Of a stretch of DNA of 64,000 nt, positions 1 to 11,000 are shown in pieces. The stretch's first letter is position 1. Every line of letters starts with the position of its first letter. The DNA is from Culex pipiens pallens (taxonomy: Eukaryota > Arthropoda > Insecta > Diptera > Culicidae). Position numbers and translations under genes: made by a program. The notes beneath the pieces are model-generated. The model was not told the origin of the DNA. It made no database searches and saw only the letters and a list, made by a program, of their open reading frames with translations. The stretch spans positions 90,420,221 to 90,484,220 of the forward strand of contig NC_068938.1 of the NCBI RefSeq assembly GCF_016801865.2, in the 5' to 3' direction.

Positions 1-127
1 GGGCCATTCTGCCCCCCACCTGCCCCTATCATTTTTGCATTGACAGCTGCCAAAACTGTCTTTTGTCATAGGGAAGGCCCCAACAAAGTTTGAGCCAAAT
101 CGTTTCCGGTTTTGGTAGAGAATTGCT
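1..127 (+). mobile_element. Terminal fragment of the GAGCAATTC foldback family
   Basis: The segment ends CCGGTTTTGGTAGAGAATTGC, the inverted form of the GAGCAATTCTCTAC terminus seen at 58019. It contains the same GACAGCTGCCAAAA and CATAGGGAAGGCCCC blocks. It is cut by the window edge. Confidence 0.75.
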
Positions 128-1929
128 TCCTTGTCTTATAGTTGGTCTAAATTTTGCCCCTATGCAAATATAAGCATTTCGTATCTTGAGAAGGGATTTT
201 ATGATCGATTTAGTGTCTTAGGGAAAGTTATAAGTTATGATTGGGAATATTTGAAAAATTATCTTTTTATCGCAGGAATCGATTTTGACAAACTTTGCTC
301 TTTTAATTTTTTTCATATTTAGATATGTTTTAGTGGACGAAAATTGCCAACTTTTGAGCTATAGTGTATGACGTTCAGCGTCAAGTTATTAATTAAAACA
401 AATTGGAGATTTGCGAAAAATGTCCCGAATTCCACAAATCACTATTATAGGATGAAATGAGTAATGGTTAAACATTTCCATTTTTGTCCATACAGCTGAG
501 ATTTTTTTTTGCAATCTATTTAACAAGTTTTTTCAATGTATATTTCATGTGTAGTCAAAAATAATTTGTTTTGCCTCCTGATTTTTGGGAAAACTTTGAA
601 GGAAAGAAGGTGACGGGGTTGGATGGAAACTTTAAATATTTTTTGCAATGGCCTTAGTAAAGTAATAAAGTAAATTTTCCATGTTATCTTCTTTTCCTTT
701 GATAAATTCTGTAAAATCAAATAGTCGTGATAAAATTAGCCGATCTGATACTTAGATTTGCCATCGCCAGAATATTTGTTGGAAACCAGCTTATCGCAGA
801 GCCACACTTCCACTCAAGCTGCTACTGTAACGATCTGATCGACTCACCTATAAATAGTCCATCTTGCAAGCAGCCGATGCAAGTCCAAAATTAGCCGGGA
901 GCGTGTCATCTTAAAAAAAACCGCGCTGAATTGGTGGAACGTCTCTCCCGTTCGACAGATTCTTCAAAAGACACAATTCCCTGAACACAAGAAGGGTCAT
1001 TCCCCGCATCTGGTTCGAGTCGAGAGGGATTTGTTTTACGTAACACTCACGGACTTCGGATACGTTTCAAGTAGTAATCGAGCGCAGGCGAGCAATTATT
1101 CAACTCTTATACGTTTAATATATGGCTTTTTCATTTTGAATCGACCTTCTATCATACCATGTTTTCTACAAATAAAAAATCAACATGATAAACTAAAAGT
1201 ATCGGTATTTTTGTATATAAATATATTCTTAGCTCGTGCTTCTTCTAAACCTAGCATCATTCCAGTTTGCTTCTTCTTTTTCGTCGTTCTAAGTGCTGGT
1301 GCCTTCTGCATTTTCGTTTTTTCTTCGATTCCTTTCAAGCATTTTTTTTAATGAAATACGATTAAGGATCACTACTAAGTTTTTTTTTGTGTTTTTTTGT
1401 TGTCTCATCTTGTGTATGTTTGTGTATAATAAAATGCATCTTTCTCTCATTTCTTTTCACGTCTGCTTGTTGCATGCACTAGACATTCATGGAAAATTAA
1501 GACAGAAAAGTGGTCATGCGACCAAAAGATTGTCAAACAGTAAGTTAAAAGAAAGGTTAGTAAGTGTTGGTTACAACGGTAATTGCAAAGCTTTCCGAAC
1601 AAATTACGACTCAATTAAGCTTGGATTCCAATGTTTTCCAGACCTTTTCGATTCACCTTCACCTTCAACTTTTTTTTCAAATAATTTGTACGAACTTTTT
1701 TGGAAGAACCGGAGATTTGTTTTTTTTTCTTGGTTTTCGTGTGACTTTTTTTTATTATTTGCGACAATCCGTTTGCCATACTGTCTCATCTCGACGGGGT
1801 TAATTCTCTGCTAAACTGTTGGCGATCAGCCAGGCGACAGCGCGCGCGGTAATAATAGCTAGAAGAGCATTCTTTGTTTTTTTTGTGTTGTGTTTTAGCA
1901 AATCTGGTCACACCTGTGCTGGTCGCAGC
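128..1929. other. 3' flank of the PFKFB-like gene, no gene seen
   Basis: AT-rich sequence. A short piece of the poly-G foldback family (GCAATGGCCTTAG, about 600-658) is recognisable. The short open frames at 1031-1814 are driven by T-runs and show no domain. Confidence 0.6.
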
Positions 1930-2055
1930 TTAGCTGATCGTGGTCGTGGCCTGGCTGCTGGCCACCATCGCCGGAGGTGGTTGCGCTATCGGGGCGTCAA
2001 AGTGCGCCGGAACCGTGGTCAGAGCGTCCGCGGTTGTGCGTGTCGTCGAGCAGTT
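1930..2055 (-). CDS. PFKFB-like terminal coding exon 8
   Basis: The acceptor CCTCTTGCAG is followed by NCSTTRTTADALTTVPAH, an Ala/Pro/Thr-rich tail and TAA (1932-1930). The ALTTVPAH core matches the conserved C-terminal ALxTVPAH of PFKFB proteins, and the phase agrees with exon 7 across a 3.9-kb intron. An AATAAA on the minus strand lies at 1756-1751, about 175 nt past the stop, and is a plausible poly(A) signal. Confidence 0.85.
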   Translation of the reverse strand, partial: NCSTTRTTADALTTVPAHFDAPIAQPPPAMVASSQATTTIS

Positions 2056-5000
2056 CTGCAAGAGGTGGGGCGTTCAACATTAATTAGAATTCGCGCAATT
2101 TCGGCTGACGGCGATGGATGTTCTGAATGAATGTGGGCGGGCGTGCCTAAATGTTGATTTTTGTTTGCAATTTCGTTCCCATAAAAAATCGGTGACTGAT
2201 GGCTTCCGATTAGCCGCAGACAATTTCAATTTGGTGGCGGATGAGCAATGGTTGCAGTTATTTGATAGCTTTTTCATGCAAATTTAGTAAATTGGTATTG
2301 TTTTAAGCCGTGTGGTTCCCAAGCATTATTGGAAATTAATCTCCTTTGACCTCCAGATGTTATCCAAAATGGACCGTTTGTTTATTCAGTTTGGAAAACA
2401 ATGCCAAAATTTTCAATTAAGTACGATGACTCGAGCTTGAATTTAACGCTGTATAACAAAATGTTACCAATGACATACAGAGAAGGGTTTTTCGTATTGA
2501 TTTGGTGTCTTCGACAAAGTTGTAGGTATGAAGACGACAATACAAAAAAGTTACACTCTAATCTATCTAATCTAAACTAGAGAGATATTTGTTTAACTGA
2601 AATTCTTTTTTTTTCGGATAAAAATCAACCAGTAGAGACGATTTTTTCCTGTTTTTTACGTTCGAACTTGATAAAAATATGTTTTTCAATTTGCCATCAT
2701 TTTCAATTGCAGAAAATCAAAAATATGCTATTTTTACCTAAAACCCATGAATAAGAGCGTCCAATTTCCCGTCCCGGAAAAAAAATCCTCAGGATTTCCC
2801 GAAATAAAATATTTCCCGTTTCCCGGTATTCTCGAAATTCAAGCGGAAGTATACATTTTCTTAACTTTTTGACACCAATATTTTAAAAATATACAAGAAA
2901 AATTAATGAGAGAACCTTATTCGATTTTATTCATTTCAATCGACTGTTCATATTGTAATAATATATTTTCGTCCCACCCGTGTGGATCAATCGGACCGCG
3001 CACTAGACTCACAATCCAGAGGTCGCTGGTTTGAATCCCGCGGCGGGCGCTCTAAAATTCTTTGTGTAAATATGGGTATTCGGCGCCGTCGCTCCGTGCC
3101 ATACTTCCATACACTAAGGAGCCCAGGGCGGCGAAGTCCTTGTAGATAAAAAGGAAGACACTAGTGGTTGGTACTAGCAATGGTGGCCGACAGCTATAAA
3201 GTCAACTTCGTTTTTCGTTCATATTGAACTAATCAGCTTGTCTGTAAATTGCATGTCAAGGTTTGATTCAGATAATATTTATTTCTGAAGCATTCACAAC
3301 TGGGAATAAATTATGCTTATTTGCTGGGCAACAAAAATAACGCTATTATGGCATGAAAATAAACAATTTTTTTGTAGCCTTTTTTTAACATTTTTTTTGT
3401 TATATCATTCGAAAATAAGATATTAACCCCTTCTGGCCAAGATCACAATTGAGATATGTTTAACGGTGCACATCAACCAGAGCTTTTGCACCCAGATTTT
3501 TGTTACAGACATTTTAGTACCTACAAAACTGCGGGAACTATCGATATGATTTTTCATTCATCCCCTAAAGTACTGTCTACAAAGTAATTTACAACAAAGT
3601 TTGACTAATTTTACAATCGCGTTGTTGCGGGATTTGGTCCGTAAGTTTGACAATTTCGGAATAATAAGACAACAACTTCCTTCGTTGCTGTGCACCCTTA
3701 AACTTGTTTGTTTACCGTGACCAAATTGGATGGAAAGTGGATTGATATTTTTTCAAAGAGGGTTGTACAAGAAGAATTGGTTTGAAAATATTCGAAAAAT
3801 TATAGTATGTAAGGCCGGGGGCGTAAGTGGGTTAATTATGAAAAGCATGTATTGTTTAAGAGGCAGTATTTGTAAATGTTGCTCGGTTTGTTCTAGAGGT
3901 CGTATCGAGGTGCTCCGATTTGGATGAAATTGGGGTAAAACGGGCATTGAAGTTTGAGGTCGAAAAAACATAAAAAATCTTAAAATTGCTCGCATTTCTG
4001 TAAAACTTCATCAATTCCAACTCTCTAAGATGCATTCGAAAGGTCTTTTGAAGCTCTTCAATATGTGCTACAGACATCCAGGATTGGTTTGATTTTTTCT
4101 CATAGCTTTTGCAAATTACTGTTAAAAATGGATTTTTTTAAAACCTTAATATCTTTTTCCAACAGCCTCCAACACCCATACTCCCATAGGTCAAAAGATA
4201 GGTAATTTCATGGACTATAAGCCTATGGTATTAACTTTTTGGCCAATCGCAGTTTTTCTCATAGTTTTACAATTATTTTATAACATACATTTTACAACGT
4301 TAGTTTTTGCCTTGTAGGCCGTCATAGCGGCATTTTTTGGTCTCATTTTTGTCATATTCGGAATCCTCGAACGATTCACAGAGACAAATTTAAAAGCATT
4401 TTTTTGGTTGTGGTTGTGTATAAAATAAGAATTTGTCAATTTTCTTAAAGTTGTATGAATTTTTCAAGCAGTTAAGCCATTAATTAAACCTCGCACTCAT
4501 TTGTTGCTGTTCTATACAATTTTGTTGCAAAATATTAATCAGAAGCGGGATCAGAATAATTTTCGATAAATTTCTAATTTCTAAAACGGAACCAAAAAAG
4601 GCATTTTGAGAGCCATAGAGAAGTATTGGCAATTTAATTTTCACGGAGTTATAAATGTTTGAGTAAATAATAAATTTTAAACCAACATTATTTTTAAAAA
4701 ATAATTATTTTGCTAAAATCCTGCTCAAAAAGGACTATATTAAAAAGCTCGTTGACCTACCTTTAAGTAATTGTCGACTCAAAAACGAAAGACGTTTCAA
4801 ACGAATTTAAAAGTTTTAAATTTGGCAACCCTGCCTCAAGTTATGACCACTGAGGTGATATTTATTTATGTATGGGTCGAGGGAGGGGGGGGGGGGAGGA
4901 GGCAAAAAAATATATAAAAATTTAAATAACAAGCCATACTGTCTACATATGAATGAAAAAAAAGTTTTAAAATACATTTTACACTAGTTTAAATGTTTTG

Positions 5001-8000
5001 CAATCATTAGTTTTCAAAAAATGTAAGATTTGACAAAAATAAAAATTTATGCGAGAAAAAACTTTCTGCGACAATAAACATTGAAAATTTTCAAGAGATT
5101 TTTGAATAAACCAAACATATGCTAAAAATGATTCTAAACATAAAGGAATGCATTTTAAATTGATTTCAGGTGATTGCACTTAAATTTCCATCGAAATTTT
5201 GGAGCTTTTTGATTTTTTTTTTGCATTTTCATACAATTTTTGTATGGCCAGCTGACAAAATTGTATGGGGACTTGTATGGCTGAACCAATGCCACAAAAT
5301 GGCTTCTATGCTCACAGGGAGACCCCAAAAATTTTGAGCCAAATGAAAAATTACAAATAAAATCTATTTCCGGAATTCGCGAATAATTGCTCAATACACA
5401 CGTAAGTTTATTTTTACCGAATTTGGTAGTTGAAAAATCGGTAATAATGAACTTCATTGCCGAATTTCGGTAAGTTTTTTTTCGAATACGGTAATTTTTC
5501 AGTTTATCGAACTGTTCAGCAGTTGAACAATCGGTAAACTTAAAAAAAAATGTTAAAAAAATCTAAGATTGAAGTGTGTATGTCCATTTCTTTAACTTTT
5601 TTTTTCGAAAAGCCGAGATAAATAATGAACCAACCCCCTATCGTAATCTAACAATTAATCGCTATTGAAATGACAAATTTAAATTTGAAAACAACTCTAA
5701 CATGAGATATTGCAGTTAACAGTTGTTGTTGTTGTTGTTGCTGCTGCTGTTGTTAATCACCAACGCTAAATTTTCATAACTCAACGTGGAAATCTACATT
5801 CAGGCGCATTTCTTTCCTGCGCCGATCGGAATAGCTAACGCTCAAAGAAGCAAGGGTTTGATAAATGAGATTGGCATGACGGTGTGGACTGGGAATCTCT
5901 CAAAATGTTGTGCGTATTTGAATGATGGTGCAGGTCAATAGATAAAGTTATCTTTCACTTACCTTCGGCTGAATACGATACGTATCCACACATTCCACCT
6001 TGAGTGGAACCGTTTCCACTTCAAAATCGTACCCGTAGGAACGCACGATGAGCAGCGTGTGCAGTGGCACGTTGATGTACGGAACGTCGTCTAGAAATGA
6101 ACGGTTCAATAAGGTTGAGGTGCTCCCTTCTTCAACTCATTAATAAAAGCTTACCAGGTCGGGTGCCCTTGAAGTACGCCATTATGCACCGCAGCACGGC
6201 CTGGTGGGACACGACTAGGACGTCCGTGTTGGCGAGAAGCGCCTGCACCACGCTGTCCACCCGCTGCAGCAGATCCAGATAGGACTCGCCGTGGGGGTAG
6301 CGATACTTGAACTTGTCCTGGTCACGCCACGCAAACTCCTGCGGGAAGCGCTCCTGAATCTCCTCGTAGGTCAGGCCCTCGCAGATGCCCGCGTCGATTT
6401 CGTTCAGATCTTTGATGGCCGTTCGGGGTCCCGGGATGTTCTGCACGGTGCGGATCGTTCGTCGCAGCTCGGAGGTCCAAATCTGAGAGGGAGTTTGTGT
6501 TAATCGTTGGATTACGGCTAATGACAAATATGACGCTTACCAGCTTAGGTTTTGGGCAGTCGGGAGCTGATCCTGGACCTCCAAGTTGTCGCGCCAACCG
6601 CTCAGCGTACTTCATTCCCCGAGGAGACAGATCTGCATCGCCACCGATTCGTCCCAAAACGTTGTACTCAGATTCGCCGTGCTGAAAAACAAAAACAGTT
6701 CAAATTACTAACCTCCCCGTACGACTTCAAACCCCGTCCAAACTCACTCTACTCAGATAGAACGTCCGATGCCGTATGACCGGAATGGCCAGCACGCCCA
6801 GAATGGCCGTCTGGATGGCTCCGAGCACGCCCCGGGCCGTAATCGAGTGTAACCGCGCGTCCTCCGAATTGTTGACCGTGATCAGTGGTCCCTCCAGCGG
6901 TGAACACGCCTCAAACAGGGCCGAGTGCAGCTCGTTGCTTTCGCGCAGTCGCCGCTCCCAGTCGACGTTCTGGTCCAGGTTGTGGTAGAACGCGACCGTG
7001 TCGTCGATGTTCTCCCGGAGACACTTGTCGGTGCAGCTGAACTCGATCAGCAGATGGTGGAACACTTTCTCGCTGCAGAACGTGGCCAGCAGCTGGCGGG
7101 ACTGCCGCGTCAGGTGCATGCCGTCAATGATCTGGGAGTTGCGTGGTAGATATTTAGTACAGAGTTATGCGGGAATTAAGATTTGAACAACTTACCGCGA
7201 CATTATTGCTCTCCTTGAAGAACAGTGAGATTTCCCGGAGAGTATCTGCAGTGGCAGCGCTTTCCACATTGAAGACTGTGGAAAAAAAGCGTTTATTAGA
7301 TTTTTATTCAGAAATAAGTTGAAGTTTAGGATCAAGGTATAGCAATTCCATCACCTTATTCTAATTAAAATTCCACAATAGTTAGGAAATTTTGATTCCT
7401 AACATATGAACCACTAAAGTGACAACCGCAAGATTAATGCATTTAGAAAAAAATATTATATGAAAAGATAAGATGACTTATCAAATTGCACAATTATTTA
7501 TCTATACGCAAAATGACATTATCACCATTAGATAACAGCATTGGGTGGTAGCTAAACAGCTACAGATAATATGATAAGGTAAGCTTTTAGGCACGCGATT
7601 CCATTTACATTTATTAGCAGCTGCGAAGCTGAACTTGGGAGGCAGTCCTTTAAAATGTGTCCAAAATTAAAAAAAAAACATAAAAAATTTACAAAAAATA
7701 ATAAGCAATATTTCTTATTGAACAAGTCCATTTTATCGAAATATCCTAATATTCCAAGATATAATAGATGATAATGTCAATAGTCTTGATTATCCAAAGT
7801 CCTCTAAAAAGATGACTTCGGATAAAATCTTAATAAAGTTTTTTTTTAAATCTAAGGGGTAAGATCAGATAGAAGAACCGTTATTCATTGGCAATCTTTT
7901 TTTTTCATTTTTAACAAAAAAAAGGAAGTTATGACCGATTCTTAGCGAAGCTCACCAAAAAGTCATTTTTTTCAATTTTTAATACGATTTTTAAAATAAA

Positions 8001-11000
8001 AAAAAATATATTTTTTTCATGATCTTAATATTGCAATGTTCTTTATATGCGTTTTTTTACCTCACACAGCGAAATTACTGACCTAATAAGGTCTGCAAGC
8101 CATTGAATGGGAGAGGAGTTTTTTTTTCATAAATCTACTTCATTCGTTGTTTTATGTAAAAGTAACTTTTTGCGTTTCTTTTTGTTACGTCGTCCGTGTC
8201 TGTCGCAAGTGACCATGAACGGCCATGATCGACAGACAACCTACTTTTTCAAAACTTTTTTTTTTCCTAAAATCGCGTTACTTGTGATGTTTATAAACAA
8301 ATTCCTTATGTTTACATATCAAAATTTTTGTGGTTGTCTGCTCTAAAACTTTATGGAACATTATTACACTCCAAAAAATAACCATGCAAAGATAGAAAAA
8401 ACACGACATTTTAAAATGAAATTAAAAAAAAATAAAAATTCTCAATGAAAAAAAGAACTTTCTGGGTTAATGTAGATTCGAAAAGTACATTAAATTTCCC
8501 TTAAAATTACAAGTTCTAATTTTTTTTACAGTTGAGTAACGGAAAATGGCAGAGTTTTATTTTTATTTTTTTAGTGTTTTTTTTATGAAAAATGCTTTTT
8601 TTTCGAAATTTTGAGTACGCCATCAAATTGGTCGTCCAAATTCACATTAAAGTCCCATTTGACATCAAATTTCTATCTCATCACCGTTTCAGGGTGTAAA
8701 TTACCCAAAAAACATATTTTTTTGCATGTTCAAAAATGAAAGGGGTCGTACCGACCCTCCGTCACGAGATACCAAAAAAACGGACCTCGGATTCGTGATC
8801 AGGGACAAAAGTTACCCCTTAGGACAAAGTTTCACGCAAATCGAAGAGGGGTCGGGGCAACTGCTGAGTGAATTGGCGGAGAATTACCCTAATAGCATAT
8901 TAAAAATCTGAAAATTAAACAAGAAAACATAAAACAAGGGAAGAAAAGTTTTTCGTAGAACAAAAGTTGCTCAAAATTACCTCTTAAACACTGGAAAAAT
9001 TAATATCAAAAAGCAAGATTTTCAACGTGAAGATCATTCATATTGTCCAAAATTATTTTGATTGAATTATGTTTGATTATGCATTATGAGTGGCAAAGTA
9101 CACCATTTTCAGGACTTTTAAGGACTTTTAGCTAAAATTCATCCCCGCGATGGTTTTTAATTTGTATTTTGACGTTTAGATCATTTTTTAAATTTGGTGT
9201 TATTCTTAGGCTATTCTCACGGAAATAGCGAAAAGAAAATCTTTGGATCTCCATTAAATTCAACTTTACAATCTGAAACTATCAATTTGTGATGGAGTTA
9301 GCTCGTACTTTTGTTTCAGTGTATTTTTTAAGAGAGCTCGTCAAATTTCTAAAGGACGTATTAGACTATGACAAACAGACGAATTAACTCGCTTTTTTGA
9401 CAGTTCGGCAGTTTGCCTGCATTTGTTTGCAGAAACGTCAGCCTGCATACATTTCGAGCCAAACATTTCAGGGCACAAAACCAAAACGTAAACATTCGGG
9501 ATAATTCCACTATTCCATTCATTAGTACACTCCCTACATGCCCTCCAAGAATCAGATTGATAACAAAAAATTTCCTATTGAAAAAATCAAAAACTCAAAA
9601 GGGCCCATAACAATGTTCACTCCGAACCAGAAAAAAAAGTTCAATTGTGCCCTATTCTTTTTCGTTAGTTTTTCGTAGTTGAGGAACTTTCTATGTTATA
9701 AAGTGAAGTTTTCATACATTCTTAACACTAATTCACTTCAAAACAACGTTTGGTTTACGTTTCACCAAAGATTTCTGCAGAAAAAAACTTCGTCGAACCA
9801 CAATATTTAATACGGTCCCGCGGATCCTGTTCAGTATACCTTTGAAGAATTTTTATATTTCACATGCCTTATTCTCACCATTCGATCACAAAACTTCACC
9901 AATTAACATAATGTTCGCTGAATTCCTCATTATTTCTAACTGAACAAAAGGTCCCATAAACATCATTCAAAACAACAATCGGATGACAGCGCTTTAGTGC
10001 CCTTTCAATTCTCTTCGAAATTGCATCTATAAAGGGCCCATTATGAACAACAGTTGGAAAGCTAAAAGGGCCTAATAACGAGATTTTTTAAAATTATGAG
10101 TTTTATTGCGAAAATCAACATAAATTAAGAAGCAGTAAAGCAGAGTTGAGGATAATGATGTGTTTTATCGAATCATCAGTAAAAATACCATCAGTCATGC
10201 TTATTTTTTAAATAGGAATTGAAACAAGTTGTCCATTTTTTGCAAGCGATTTTCTCGAATCGCAGTTTTTGCTTTTGTGCCCTAATGAAATGTTTGGCTC
10301 GATTTGGCTTTGTTTGGCGCAAACAAGTTTGCGAGTTTGGCAAACTGTCAAACACAAAAAAGTACGAGTTTGCTTGTTAGTTTGCCATAGTCTAACACCT
10401 CCTTTACACGTTTGTCGTTGACCACTGTTTGATGCAATGTAACGACTTCGAGATACTGCAATAGTTCTCTAGTAAAACTGGAATTGCTCTTAAGCGAAAT
10501 CAGTTTGATTTGTTTGTTTTAGTTTAGTAATACATTGTTTACAAACCTTGTATTACTCCATTATAACTTGTTTTTAACTACATACACAAATTAAACCATA
10601 ATTTAAAAAAGTAAAAATAATACAGTAAAAAAATAGGCCTTCTTGACAAGCCCTTTTCAAATAAAATGTCATAATTAATGCTTTTAAAGTTGATACATTG
10701 AAAGATTGAACCATGATTTTTCATTACAAAGCTCTACATTTTTAAAAATCATTTTGAAATAACTGCAAATTTTCCGCATTGATCTGTTACAATTGGGCAG
10801 GAAATTCTTCCAATTTAAAGAATTAAATTTTACTCCATTTCCGGCATAAGTGCTATGGAATCATTCTAGAACACCAAGCGCCTCCATGGAATCATTCTAA
10901 GCATGGAAGATTTAATGGAGGCGCTTGGTGTACAAAACATTATTCAATAACATTTATGACAGAAATTGATAGGAAAATCAACAAACATTATCGATTGAAA

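Noticed and set aside
1031..1814. Overlapping plus-strand frames of 106 and 173 codons
   Set aside because: Phe/Leu-rich translation of T-runs, no domain, and they lie opposite the 3' end of the PFKFB-like gene.
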